Assembly: GCF_006334925.1 (NCBI RefSeq)
Contig: NZ_VDHJ01000012.1
Coordinates: 1-64,000, forward strand
Source of the DNA: Corynebacterium tapiri
GTDB taxonomy: Bacteria; Actinomycetota; Actinomycetes; Mycobacteriales; Mycobacteriaceae
DNA length: 64,000 nucleotides
Direction: 5' to 3'
Shown here: piece after piece, positions 45,773 to 54,700 of the stretch
Numbering within the stretch: position 1 is the first letter of the stretch
How the letters are laid out: every line of letters begins with the position of its first letter
The notes under the pieces: generated by a model
What the model was told of the DNA's origin: nothing
The model's input: only the letters and a program-made list of their open reading frames with translations
Database searches by the model: none
Translations under genes and position numbers: made by a program

Positions 45773-48337
45773 ATGAGTTCGTTCAACCCCACCACCAAGA
45801 GCCAGGAGGCCCTGCAGCAGGCATTGCAGCAGGCCTCCGCTAACGGTAACCCCGACATTCGCCCGGCACACCTGCTGGCCGCGATCCTGGAGCAGCAGGA
45901 CGGTATTGCTGCTCCTGTGCTCAAGGCCACCGGAGTGGACCCGGGAACCGTGGCCAAGGAGGCCCGCGAGTTAGTCGATTCTTACCCCAAGGCGTCCGGC
46001 CAGAACTTGGCCAACCCGAACTTCAACCGCGACGCGCTCAACGTGCTCAACAGCGCGCAGGAGCTCGCGGGTGAATTGGGTGATGATTACGTCTCCACCG
46101 AGGTCCTGCTGGCAGCTATTGCCCAGGGCAAGACGGACGCCGCGGAGCTGCTGGTTAAGCGCGGCGCCACCTACGAGGCCATCAAGGGCGCATTCCCGAG
46201 CGTGCGTGGCTCGCAGAAGGTGACCTCGCAAGACCCGGAGGGGCAATTCCAGGCGCTGGAGAAGTACGCCACCGACCTGACTGCCCGCGCACGCGAGGGC
46301 AAGATTGACCCCGTTATCGGGCGCGACCAGGAGATCCGCCGAGTTGTACAGGTGCTCAGCCGTCGTACCAAGAACAACCCGGTGCTCATTGGTGAGCCGG
46401 GCGTGGGCAAGACCGCCATTGTGGAGGGCTTGGCTCGACGCATCGTCGGCGGCGACGTTCCCGAGTCGCTGAAGGGCAAGACCCTGATCAGCCTGGATTT
46501 GGGTGCGCTGGTGGCTGGTGCGAAGTACCGCGGCGAGTTCGAGGAGCGCCTCAAGGCCGTGCTAGATGAGATCAAGTCCTCGAATGGCCAGATCATTACC
46601 TTCATCGACGAGCTGCATACCATCGTTGGCGCGGGTGCCAGCGGTGACGGCTCCATGGATGCAGGCAACATGATTAAGCCGATGCTGGCCCGTGGCGAGC
46701 TGCGCCTGGTCGGCGCGACCACGCTGGATGAGTACCGCAAGTACATCGAAAAGGACGCCGCCCTGGAGCGCCGCTTCCAGCAGGTTTTCGCGGCCGAGCC
46801 CTCGGTCGAGGACACCATCGGAATCCTGCGTGGCCTCAAGGAGCGCTACGAGGTGCACCACGGTGTGCGCATCCAGGACTCCGCCTTGGTGAGCGCCGCC
46901 GAGCTGTCCAACCGCTACATCACCAACCGCTTCCTGCCGGACAAGGCCATCGACCTGGTCGACGAGGCCGGTTCGCGCCTGCGCATGGAGATCGACTCCT
47001 CCCCGCAGGAGATTGATGAGCTTGAGCGCGTCGTGCGCCGCCTCGAGATCGAGGAGATCGCCCTGTCCAAGGAGTCGGACGCCGCCTCCGTCGAGCGCCT
47101 GGAGCAGCTGCGCTCCACGCTTGCCGACGAGCGCGAGAAGCTCGGCGAACTCAAGGCCCGCTGGGCCAACGAGAAGAGCGCGATTGACGAGGTGCAGAAG
47201 ATCAAGGAGGAGCTGGAGCGCCTGCGCAACGAGTCCGACATCGCCGAGCGCGATGGTGACTTTGCCAAGGCCTCCGAGCTGCGTTACGGCCGCATCCCCG
47301 AGCTGGAGAAGCAGCTGGAGCAGTCCGAAAGCGCTGCCGCCGAGCGCTCCGGCGACACCATGGTCTCCGAGGAGGTCACCCCGGATGTGATCGCTGATGT
47401 GGTCTCGTCCTGGACGGGCATTCCCGCCGGCAAGATGATGCAGGGTGAGACGGAGAAGCTGCTCGCCATGGAAAGCGTGCTGGGTAAGCGCGTGGTTGGC
47501 CAGTCCGAGGCCGTGACCGCTGTCTCTGATGCGGTGCGCCGCTCACGTGCCGGCATTGCCGATCCGAACCGCCCGACCGGTTCCTTCCTCTTCCTCGGCC
47601 CCACCGGCGTGGGTAAGACGGAGCTGGCCAAGGCTCTGGCGGAGTTCCTCTTCGACGACGAGCGCGCCATGGTCCGTATCGATATGTCCGAGTATGGCGA
47701 GAAGCACTCCGTCTCCCGCCTGGTCGGTGCCCCTCCCGGGTACGTCGGGCACGACGCCGGCGGTCAGCTCACCGAGGCAGTTCGCCGTCGTCCCTACACG
47801 CTCGTGCTTTTCGACGAGGTGGAGAAGGCCCATAGCGATGTCTTTGACATCTTGCTTCAGGTGCTTGACGACGGTCGTCTCACCGATGGCCAAGGACGCA
47901 CCGTGGACTTCCGCAACACGGTAATCATCCTGACCTCCAACCTGGGTGCCGGCGGAACCCGCGAGCAGATGATGGACGCGGTCAAGGCGAAGTTCAAGCC
48001 CGAGTTCATCAACCGACTCGACGACGTGGTCGTCTTCGACCCGCTGTCCGAGGAGCTGCTGCGCGGCATCGTGGACATCCAGCTGGGTGACCTGCGCGAT
48101 CGTCTGGCCGGACGCCGCTTGGGCCTCAACGTCTCCGACGCCGCCAAGCTCTGGCTGGCCGAGCGTGGCTACGACCCGGCCTACGGTGCCCGCCCGCTGC
48201 GTCGCCTGATTCAGCAGTCGATCGGCGATTCCCTGGCCAAGAAGCTGCTGGCCGGCGATGTGCGCGACGGCGACCTGGTCAACGTCGACGTGGCTGAGGG
48301 CGGCGAGGGCATGGAGATCACCTCGGCCGCTGCCTAA
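45773..48337 (+). CDS. clpB: disaggregase ClpB
   Basis: The protein is 854 residues, the full ClpB length. It has N-terminal Clp repeats, a first AAA+ domain ([10 protein letters not shown]), the M-domain coiled coil (~400-520) and a second AAA+ domain ([10 protein letters not shown]). It works with the DnaK system to rescue aggregated protein. The upstream HAIR/SigH region shows shared control with dnaK. Confidence 0.98.
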   Translation: MSSFNPTTKSQEALQQALQQASANGNPDIRPAHLLAAILEQQDGIAAPVLKATGVDPGTVAKEARELVDSYPKASGQNLANPNFNRDALNVLNSAQELAGELGDDYVSTEVLLAAIAQGKTDAAELLVKRGATYEAIKGAFPSVRGSQKVTSQDPEGQFQALEKYATDLTARAREGKIDPVIGRDQEIRRVVQVLSRRTKNNPVLIGEPGVGKTAIVEGLARRIVGGDVPESLKGKTLISLDLGALVAGAKYRGEFEERLKAVLDEIKSSNGQIITFIDELHTIVGAGASGDGSMDAGNMIKPMLARGELRLVGATTLDEYRKYIEKDAALERRFQQVFAAEPSVEDTIGILRGLKERYEVHHGVRIQDSALVSAAELSNRYITNRFLPDKAIDLVDEAGSRLRMEIDSSPQEIDELERVVRRLEIEEIALSKESDAASVERLEQLRSTLADEREKLGELKARWANEKSAIDEVQKIKEELERLRNESDIAERDGDFAKASELRYGRIPELEKQLEQSESAAAERSGDTMVSEEVTPDVIADVVSSWTGIPAGKMMQGETEKLLAMESVLGKRVVGQSEAVTAVSDAVRRSRAGIADPNRPTGSFLFLGPTGVGKTELAKALAEFLFDDERAMVRIDMSEYGEKHSVSRLVGAPPGYVGHDAGGQLTEAVRRRPYTLVLFDEVEKAHSDVFDILLQVLDDGRLTDGQGRTVDFRNTVIILTSNLGAGGTREQMMDAVKAKFKPEFINRLDDVVVFDPLSEELLRGIVDIQLGDLRDRLAGRRLGLNVSDAAKLWLAERGYDPAYGARPLRRLIQQSIGDSLAKKLLAGDVRDGDLVNVDVAEGGEGMEITSAAA

Positions 48338-48360
48338 TCGGGGCGATGGCTAGCCAGCGT

Positions 48361-48418
48361 GGCAACAATGTCGGACGGCCAGGGGCGAAAACTGCTTCAG
48401 CCGTCCGACATTGTTGCC
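48361..48418. repeat. long perfect inverted repeat (19-bp arms) between clpB and the M20 gene
   Basis: Arms 48361-48379 and 48400-48418 are perfectly complementary (GGCAACAATGTCGGACGGC and its complement), with a 20-nt gap. No T-run follows on either strand. It lies between two convergent genes, so it could be a two-way terminator of unusual form, or the ends of a small mobile repeat. Confidence 0.75.
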
Positions 48419-48460
48419 AGCTTGAGCCCTAGACCTCTAAAGGAATCGGCTCACAGCGGC

Positions 48461-49516
48461 TCAGCGCCCCAAAGCAGCGCGCTCCACCACCGAGCAGTAG
48501 TTCTTAACTGCAGCGTCGTAGGAGCTCAGCAGCAAACTTTCGCCAACCGTGTGCATCTGGTCGGGCTCACCTGGGCCCCAGATCACAATCGGGGCCTCAC
48601 CGACGGCATCCTGGAGCAGGGCGCCGTCGGTGAAGTACGTTGCGGGCCCAACGTCCTCGAAGCCCTGGAGAAGCCCAGCGGTGTCGCGGGCATGCAGGGC
48701 AGGTCGAATCAAGGTGCGCTCGACCGAAATCGCCGGGTGAAGGCCCTCCAACCAGGCCACCAGGTCATCGCCGCCAGCGACGGTGCGGCAGTCCAGCACC
48801 ATGGATGCGGAATCCGGGACCATGTTCGGGGCGGTGCCGCCGGTGATCGTTCCCAGGTTGATGGTGTCGGGGCCGAGGTAGGGGTCGTGGTTGATGGGGG
48901 CGTCGTCGAGAAGCGAAATAACCGCGGTGCTCAGTAACCTAATCGCGTTTACGCCGGCCTGCGGCGTGGATCCGTGGGCGGAGCGGCCGGTGGCGGTGAC
49001 GGTGAGCCAGTCGGCGCCGCGGTGGCCGCGCGAGTAGGTGTTGTCGGTGGCCTCGGGAATGATCACCAGGCGCGGGTTGAGCGATCCCTGTGCGGCCCAG
49101 GCCTCGGCGCCGAAACCGCCGATCTCCTCGTCTGAGGTCAGCAGCACGCTGGTGGCCAACCCCCGCTCGGCCGCATAGATCAGGGCGTCGATGCCGGCGG
49201 CGAGTCCGCCCTTCATGTCGACAGACCCGCGGCCGAACAACCTCCCGTCTTTGAGCTCGCCGGAATGGGGATCGAACGACCAGCCCTCGCCAACTGGAAC
49301 AGTGTCGGTGTGGCAGGCGAACAGCACTCCACCCTCGCCCACGCTAAGCAGCGTCCAGGGCGCGTCATCGCCGGCACTACGGCGCACCGTGAGCGCGTCC
49401 GCAGTAACGCGGGACCGGACAAAGTCCACGCACACGTCCTGCACGCGGCGCTGGGCGGCGTGGTCGCGCGAGAAGCTGGGGATACGAACGAGTTGTTGGG
49501 CGAGTTCGACGGTCAT
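48461..49516 (-). CDS. M20 family peptidase (DapE/ArgE-like)
   Basis: The 351 residues show the two-metal site: FACHTDTVP (first His and Asp), the bridging Asp in GRGSVDMKGG, TSDEEIGG with the catalytic Glu, and a late PDQMHTVGE His. The dimerisation insert contains GRSAHGSTP. Family members act on succinyl-diaminopimelate, acetylornithine or dipeptides. This gene has no biosynthetic neighbour that would decide, so dapE is possible but unproven. The word CGTCGAGAAGC is at 48904. Confidence 0.8.
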   Translation of the reverse strand: MTVELAQQLVRIPSFSRDHAAQRRVQDVCVDFVRSRVTADALTVRRSAGDDAPWTLLSVGEGGVLFACHTDTVPVGEGWSFDPHSGELKDGRLFGRGSVDMKGGLAAGIDALIYAAERGLATSVLLTSDEEIGGFGAEAWAAQGSLNPRLVIIPEATDNTYSRGHRGADWLTVTATGRSAHGSTPQAGVNAIRLLSTAVISLLDDAPINHDPYLGPDTINLGTITGGTAPNMVPDSASMVLDCRTVAGGDDLVAWLEGLHPAISVERTLIRPALHARDTAGLLQGFEDVGPATYFTDGALLQDAVGEAPIVIWGPGEPDQMHTVGESLLLSSYDAAVKNYCSVVERAALGR

Positions 49517-49541
49517 GCTTCCCCAGCCTAGATTGGCCAGG

Positions 49542-49934
49542 GTGACGGATCAGACGGTTGTGGCCACCTGCGGCAGCACCAAGGAAGAGCTGCGCGCGCG
49601 TGCGCTGGGACAGGGGCGCTTTGTGCTCACCAGCATCCCGTTTGTGTGCGCGGACGTAGCGTTGGGCGACATTGTTGCCTGTGTGAAGGTGGCGCAGCGC
49701 TGGCACGTGGACCGCGTGGAGGTACGCGGTGGGAACTCGACTCTGCGCATTCTGCCGCACGGTGTCGACGTGGCTTCACCTTTGCTGCAGCTCGGCCTCG
49801 CCGTGGAGGAGGGGCCGGCGGGGGTCATCGCGGTCAATGTGGGGCCGGATGATCCCCGGGAGGGATTGATGGAATGGCTGGAACAGCTGCGTGAGCAGGA
49901 AGTCGTGGAAGTTTCTCCTGGCTATTGGGCCTAG
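49542..49934 (+). CDS. DUF4265 protein
   Basis: Start GTG 49542 gives 130 residues. The DUF4265 pattern is seen (GRFVLTSIPFVCADVALGDI, then GGNSTLRILPHG). There is no known function and no membrane segment. It diverges from the M20 peptidase with about 25 bp between the starts and lies 43 bp before the sulfurtransferase-like gene, possibly in the same transcript. Confidence 0.75.
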   Translation: MTDQTVVATCGSTKEELRARALGQGRFVLTSIPFVCADVALGDIVACVKVAQRWHVDRVEVRGGNSTLRILPHGVDVASPLLQLGLAVEEGPAGVIAVNVGPDDPREGLMEWLEQLREQEVVEVSPGYWA

Positions 49935-49977
49935 GTGATCTCTGCGCTCGCAAGGCAATAGGCCTAAGCTCGTGGAC

Positions 49978-50826
49978 ATGACTCCGCGCACCTACGATTC
50001 CCCCTTCGTCTCCGCTACCGACATCCGTGCAGCCGTCCAGCACGGTCGCGCCCTGACCATTCTGGCCTCGATCTGGGAAACCAACTCCGAGGGCGGTTAC
50101 CAGCGTTATCGCGCCGGGCATATCCCCACGGCACTGTTCTGTGATCCAGACGCAGCGTTGTCGGGGCTGCCGGGTTCGCGTAGTGGGCGTAACCCGTTGC
50201 CCGAGGTGGAGCAGCTGCAGCGCGCCGTGGATTATTGGGGCCTGCGCCAGGACCGGCAGGTAGTCGTGTACGACCAGGGCCACGGGCTTTTTGCCGCTCG
50301 TGCCTGGTGGGTATTGCGCTGGGCAGGCGTGGAGAACGTGGCCATCATGGGCGGCGGGCTGGACGCCTGGCGCGCTGCTGGTGGCCCGGCAGTGGTCGGG
50401 CCCGGCAACATTTCAGGTCACGCCGATGTGACCGTGCGTCCGGGCTCCATGCCGGTGGCCACGATCGAGGACGTGAAGAACCACCAGGGGGTGCTTGTCG
50501 ACGTCCGCCAGCCCAACCGTTACGCCGGCCGCCGCGAGATCCTCGACCTCAAGGCCGGGCACATCCCGGGTGCGGTGTCTATCCCGGTCGATGAGCTGTT
50601 CACCGTGGAGAACAAGGTCAAGACCCCGGAGCAGGTGCGCGAACGCTTCGCGGCAGCGGGCCTCTACGACTCCTCGAACGTGATCGTGTACTCGGGATCT
50701 GGCAACCACTCCGCACTCGCCCTGGCCGCCATGGAGTCCGCGGGACTGACCGGGGCTGCGCACTACGTGGGCGGTTGGTCGCAATGGTCGGCGGATCCGA
50801 AGAACCCGGTCGAGCGCGGCGACTAA
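49978..50826 (+). CDS. double-rhodanese sulfurtransferase-like protein without the catalytic cysteine
   Basis: ATG 49978 gives 282 residues with two rhodanese domains (residues ~10-140 and 155-282), as in SseA-type thiosulfate sulfurtransferases. In the active loop of the second domain the normal Cys is Ser239 (VIVYSGSGNH instead of a CGSGVTA-type loop), and the first domain has DQGHG, as usual for the inactive half. A persulfide intermediate therefore cannot form at this site. The protein may bind substrate or have another role. The membrane-protein gene starts 12 bp downstream. Confidence 0.85.
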   Translation: MTPRTYDSPFVSATDIRAAVQHGRALTILASIWETNSEGGYQRYRAGHIPTALFCDPDAALSGLPGSRSGRNPLPEVEQLQRAVDYWGLRQDRQVVVYDQGHGLFAARAWWVLRWAGVENVAIMGGGLDAWRAAGGPAVVGPGNISGHADVTVRPGSMPVATIEDVKNHQGVLVDVRQPNRYAGRREILDLKAGHIPGAVSIPVDELFTVENKVKTPEQVRERFAAAGLYDSSNVIVYSGSGNHSALALAAMESAGLTGAAHYVGGWSQWSADPKNPVERGD

Positions 50827-50838
50827 GCTAACTGGGCG

Positions 50839-52059
50839 ATGGCCTATCTACTTATTGCACTCGCCCTCGCCGCCCTGCTTGCCGCGGTGGTGTTGTTGCG
50901 TATCGACGCCCACAATCGCGCTCAGATCGCCCCCTCCACTGAGCCGGAGTCTCAGCCTGCCGTAGAGCAGGACGAACCGGAAGAGTACGTGCTGGAAGAG
51001 CCCGCACCGGTTGCGGAGGAGGCTTCCCACGAGGAGCCGGAGCCGGTAGCGGAACCTGAACCGGAGCCCATTCCGGACCCAGTCGAGGAACCGGAACCGG
51101 CGGTAGAGCCTGAACCGGAGCCTGCCCCGGTCGTCGAAAAGCCCAGCGATAAGCCGAGCGAGCCGAAGCGCTTCAGTGCGCACCGCAGTTCTGGCCTGCA
51201 CCTGCCCGGTTCGACCAGGCGCGAGCGCAAGTCCTGGGCAGAGGCCCGGGGCTACGACTTCGCTCGCACCGACGACTACTTGATTGACGAATGGACGCGA
51301 GGTGCAGCATCCACCGGTGCACCGGCGCGCGACATCGCCTCGGGTTTTGAGTACGGGCACGAGATGCTGCTTATGGATCTGGGCGGAACCAACGTCATGG
51401 CCATGCGCACGGGCGCGAGCTCGGACATCGTGGTGGACTTCCGCCGCACCGACCTGGGATCCTCCGAGGACCTGGTGCCGGGGGACGAGGTCGCGGGTTT
51501 CCAAAGCTATGGCTCGGATGCCTCGGTGCTTCAGCGGCTTCTCGACGTCCGTGTCACCACCGCGCTCGAGCTCATGCCAGACGTGGTGACCGCGGTGTGG
51601 ACGGAGTCCGACTGGGTGCTGGCGCAAACGGCTGAGCGCTCGCACGCCGCGGACTGGGAGGCCATGCTGGCGCCCTTGGCGCTGCTGGCGGATGCGGCCC
51701 GCACGCTGCCGCCCAGCTCGGAGGCAGGTCTGGCGCTGCATATCGGGGACTTCGTGCCCTCGCGGCAGATGCCTCCCCGCCCGGTGGCCCCCACGCGGAC
51801 TGTCGGGGAATCCGGGCGGGTGCTGGCTGGCGAGGAGAGCTCCGAGACCACTCCGCTGGTCAAGCGTCCGGAGGAGCCGCTCGAGCTGCCCACGCGAGCA
51901 CAAGCCCAGGCCCGCGGAGTAGTGCAGCCCCGCTCAATTGGTGGCGATGAGATCGATGCGATCGCGGATGGATCTCCGCGCCACCAGGCTCCCGAGGAGG
52001 CTCGCGTGTGGCGAGATCTGAGCTCGGGCTCGACCCTCTTTGACGACGAGCAACGCTAA
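50839..52059 (+). CDS. membrane-anchored protein with Glu/Pro-rich spacer
   Basis: The protein is 406 residues. One N-terminal helix (YLLIALALAALLAAVVLL) is followed by about 85 residues rich in Glu-Pro, which probably form a stiff spacer. A soluble C-terminal domain of about 250 residues follows (with HEMLLMDLGGTNVMAM and VPGDEVAGF), which I cannot assign. It is transcribed between the rhodanese-like gene and pyrE with 12-bp gaps on both sides, so it belongs to the same operon. Two copies of the genome word lie within it (51132 and 51537). Confidence 0.75.
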   Translation: MAYLLIALALAALLAAVVLLRIDAHNRAQIAPSTEPESQPAVEQDEPEEYVLEEPAPVAEEASHEEPEPVAEPEPEPIPDPVEEPEPAVEPEPEPAPVVEKPSDKPSEPKRFSAHRSSGLHLPGSTRRERKSWAEARGYDFARTDDYLIDEWTRGAASTGAPARDIASGFEYGHEMLLMDLGGTNVMAMRTGASSDIVVDFRRTDLGSSEDLVPGDEVAGFQSYGSDASVLQRLLDVRVTTALELMPDVVTAVWTESDWVLAQTAERSHAADWEAMLAPLALLADAARTLPPSSEAGLALHIGDFVPSRQMPPRPVAPTRTVGESGRVLAGEESSETTPLVKRPEEPLELPTRAQAQARGVVQPRSIGGDEIDAIADGSPRHQAPEEARVWRDLSSGSTLFDDEQR

Positions 52060-52071
52060 GATAGGGAACCT

Positions 52072-52620
52072 ATGAGTACTCCTAACGCGCAGAAACTGCA
52101 ACGCCTCGCTGAGCTGGTCAAGGAGCTGGCTGTCGTGCACGGCAAGGTCACGCTGTCCTCCGGCAAGGAGGCCGATTACTACGTGGACCTGCGTCGTGCG
52201 ACGCTGCACCACGAGGCTTCGCCCTTGATCGGTTCCCTGCTGCGCGAGCTGACGGATGACCTGGACTTCGCCGTGGTCGGCGGTCTGACTCTGGGGGCTG
52301 ACCCGGTGGCGACTTCGATCATGCACGCCGCAGGCCGCCCGATCGATGCCTGCGTGGTGCGCAAGGAAGCCAAGAAGCACGGCATGCAGCGCCGCATCGA
52401 GGGTGCGGACGTCGAGGGCAAGAAGGTCCTGGTCGTCGAGGACACCACCACGACTGGCAACTCGCCGCTCACCGCTGTGGCCGCCCTGCGCGAGGCTGGC
52501 GCAGAGGTCGTCGCCGTGGCGACGGTCGTAGACCGCAACACGGGTGCGGCTGACGTCATCCGGGCCGAAGGCGTGGAGTACCGCTACCTGCTGGGCCTGA
52601 GCGATCTTGGACTCGACTAG
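52072..52620 (+). CDS. pyrE: orotate phosphoribosyltransferase PyrE
   Basis: The 182 residues include the PRPP-binding loop VLVVEDTTTTGNSPL and the orotate-site region SSGKEADYYVDLRR. It makes OMP from orotate and PRPP in pyrimidine synthesis. The methyltransferase gene starts inside its last 14 bases. Confidence 0.96.
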   Translation: MSTPNAQKLQRLAELVKELAVVHGKVTLSSGKEADYYVDLRRATLHHEASPLIGSLLRELTDDLDFAVVGGLTLGADPVATSIMHAAGRPIDACVVRKEAKKHGMQRRIEGADVEGKKVLVVEDTTTTGNSPLTAVAALREAGAEVVAVATVVDRNTGAADVIRAEGVEYRYLLGLSDLGLD

Positions 52621-53287
52621 TCAAACCGACAGCGCCCCCGGCCCCACCGAGTGGGGGCAAGGGCGACACGGTGTGGGGCCCTGGGAGGAGGAACACCCGG
52701 GGGTGCCCCGACCCGTCGATAAGCGCTACGATCCGGAGCTGCTCAGCGAAGGGGATCGCCGCAACGTCGTCGATGCCTACCGGTATTGGACTCGGGCGGC
52801 GATTATCGAGGACATCGATACGCGGCGCCATGAGCTGCACGTGGCCATCGAGAACTTTGAGAACGACGCGAACATCGGCACCGTCGTGCGCACGGCGAAT
52901 GCGTTTGCGGCGGACACCGTGCACATTGTGGGGCGCAGGCGGTGGAACCGGCGCGGAGCGATGGTGACGGATCGCTACCAGCACCTGGAACATCACCAGA
53001 CCGTGGATGACCTCATGCGCTACGCGGTTGAGCATGGCCTGACTGTGGTGGCGATTGATAACACCCCCGGAAGCGTGCCGCTGGAGACTGCTGACCTACC
53101 GCGTCGATGCCTCTTGCTCTTCGGGCAGGAGGGTCCGGGCGTGAGCGAGGCAGCTCAAAAGGCCGCGGTGATGACGTGCTCGATCGCGCAGTTCGGCTCG
53201 ACGCGCTCGATTAACGCTGGTGTGGCGGCCGGGATCGCTATGCACGCCTGGATTCGCCAGCACGCGGATCTGAAGCAATCGTGGTGA
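52607..53287 (+). CDS. SPOUT (TrmH/SpoU) RNA 2'-O-methyltransferase
   Basis: The frame opens with TTG 52607 inside pyrE and gives 226 residues. SPOUT motifs are clear: NIGTVVRTANAF (motif 1), LLFGQEGPGVS (motif 2) and SINAGVAAGIAMHAW (motif 3, SAM knot). The substrate, a tRNA or rRNA ribose, is not resolved by sequence. A gene of this type sits near pyrE in several actinobacteria. The genome word is at 52714. Confidence 0.88.
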   Translation: MDSTSQTDSAPGPTEWGQGRHGVGPWEEEHPGVPRPVDKRYDPELLSEGDRRNVVDAYRYWTRAAIIEDIDTRRHELHVAIENFENDANIGTVVRTANAFAADTVHIVGRRRWNRRGAMVTDRYQHLEHHQTVDDLMRYAVEHGLTVVAIDNTPGSVPLETADLPRRCLLLFGQEGPGVSEAAQKAAVMTCSIAQFGSTRSINAGVAAGIAMHAWIRQHADLKQSW

Positions 53288-53309
53288 GCGAAAACTATTG
53301 ATGAGGCGT

Positions 53310-53834
53310 CTAGCGGGCGGAAGCTGGTTTCCGGGAGCCAAAGACTAGCTGCCAGCCCGGGCCGAAAATGAGCCAGAGGAACAAGATGCTTCCTCCAATA
53401 CTCCACGTCTGGCGCAGCTCAGCGGCCTCCGGTGCAACGAGGCGAACGACCTCCGCAATGAGGCCTGCCACTGCCACTGCGCCTGCAGCGCGTGCCAGAC
53501 TTTTCAGCTCGCTGGTCAGGGTGTTGACCCGGAGCGGAACGTCATGGCCCAGTACGCGGCGACGGTACGTTTCGTCTGCCCACTGCACCATCGAGCGCCC
53601 GAACATCACTGAGAAACCGATATAGAACGCAGCGAGGAAGTGAGGCGCTTGGACCTCGCCGCCTCCTCGGAGGTCAATGGTGGTAGCGATGAGCAGCGCG
53701 AGGTCGATGACTGGGGAGAGAGATAGGGCGACGAGCCCGGCCTTCGGTTTGTTCAGGCGATAGCGCAGGAGTAGGCCGGTGCCGATGGCGGCCCAGAAGG
53801 CGAATTCACAGAAGACGATAAAAGCGACGATCAT
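53310..53834 (-). CDS. TetR-controlled membrane protein of unknown function
   Basis: The protein is 174 residues with four or five membrane helices and a short charged tail. It has no known domain that I recognise. It diverges from a TetR regulator, and two copies of a 17-bp operator lie in the 74-bp gap, so it is the obvious target of that repressor. A role in efflux or envelope stress is a guess from this setting. Confidence 0.75.
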   Translation of the reverse strand: MIVAFIVFCEFAFWAAIGTGLLLRYRLNKPKAGLVALSLSPVIDLALLIATTIDLRGGGEVQAPHFLAAFYIGFSVMFGRSMVQWADETYRRRVLGHDVPLRVNTLTSELKSLARAAGAVAVAGLIAEVVRLVAPEAAELRQTWSIGGSILFLWLIFGPGWQLVFGSRKPASAR

Positions 53835-53847
53835 GGAGACTTCCTTC

Positions 53848-53898
53848 TAGTACGAACGTGTTAGAGCACTGATCGTGAATTTAGCACAATCGTGTTAG
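53848..53898. promoter_or_regulatory. paired TetR-type operators
   Basis: Two related 17-bp sites, TAGTACGAACGTGTTAG (53848-53864) and TAGCACAATCGTGTTAG (53882-53898), match at 13 or 14 positions, are each partly palindromic, and lie 34 bp apart. They fill the gap between the membrane-protein gene and the tetR gene, so both promoters should be repressed together. Confidence 0.7.
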
Positions 53899-53908
53899 TT
53901 TGTGAGAT

Positions 53909-54496
53909 GTGGTTAGGAAAACGGCAGATCAGCGGCGCAAAGAAGGGCTTGCGGCAGCGCGTCGACTCATTGCGCGGGACGGTATTTCGGAGGCAAGTGT
54001 TCGACGAGTTGCGGAAGAGGCAGGCATGTCCACGGGTAGTCTGCGCCACATCTTTCCCAGCCACGACGATCTTTTCGTAGCCGTCCTCGGTGAGTGCTTT
54101 TCGCTTCAGGGAGAAAAGATTGGACAGATTCTCAATGAGGCGCGCCAAGGTCGTCGAGAGGTATTCGACGCCTGTGTTGAGGCCATATCGCTAGTCTTGC
54201 CCCTCACGGAGAAGACGCTGGCTGAATCCCTTAGCCACCTTGCCATCCTTGCTGGGGGTGGCAGGAGCCCGGCGTTAGAAAAGGCACGACGCCAAGCTGC
54301 CGAGAAACTTGATTATCTGTGCGAGTCCATCGGGCGCTTTTCGGAGAAGCCGGAAGCGTTCGACGCTGTGGAGCTGCGCTTGCTTATCGACGGGCTGATG
54401 GTGCGTGGCATCGAACGCGGGCCGGAGGACCTGGTGCCGTTACTGAAAAAGGCCCTCGTCCGCATGGGGATTCCCCGGTCGAATCCCCGAAGGTGA
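53909..54496 (+). CDS. TetR-family transcriptional regulator
   Basis: The start is GTG 53909 with no ribosome site, so it is perhaps leaderless; the product has 195 residues. The TetR helix-turn-helix (SVRRVAEEAGMSTGSLRHIFPSHDDLF) is followed by a helical ligand domain. It most likely binds the two operators just upstream and controls itself and the membrane protein. The inducer is unknown. A GCTTATCGACG copy is at 54382. Confidence 0.9.
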   Translation: MVRKTADQRRKEGLAAARRLIARDGISEASVRRVAEEAGMSTGSLRHIFPSHDDLFVAVLGECFSLQGEKIGQILNEARQGRREVFDACVEAISLVLPLTEKTLAESLSHLAILAGGGRSPALEKARRQAAEKLDYLCESIGRFSEKPEAFDAVELRLLIDGLMVRGIERGPEDLVPLLKKALVRMGIPRSNPRR

Positions 54497-54651
54497 GGTG
54501 TGGGATTGCCATTGGGGACGCTTGCCCACCCATGGGCGATGGGCGAAGTAGGGGCTGGTTGCAGCTTGAGGCCTTTCAGGGGGCGTTGGGGTTGGGGTCT
54601 AAAATTTTTAAGAAAAGCCCTACTGAACTGCGTAGACGTGCGAGATAGTAA

Positions 54652-54693
54652 AGATTAAAAAGATTGTAAGAGATTAAAAACTGCAGGTACACT
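54652..54693 (+). promoter_or_regulatory. promoter with three AGATT repeats, probably leaderless
   Basis: AGATTAAAA (54652), AGATTGTAA (54661) and AGATTAAAA (54671) recur every 9-10 bases. The middle copy contains a -35-like TTGTAA (54664-54669), followed after 18 bases by the -10-like TACACT (54688-54693). The ATG at 54701 is only 7 bases further on, so the ATPase mRNA is likely leaderless. The phased repeats may bind a regulator. Confidence 0.45.
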
Positions 54694-54700
54694 CGGCATC

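Noticed and set aside
54121..54160. Additional GCTTNTCGACG copy in tetR (GTCGAGAGG...TTCGACGCC)
   Set aside because: Both candidates deviate from the word at two or more fixed positions, so they were not counted.
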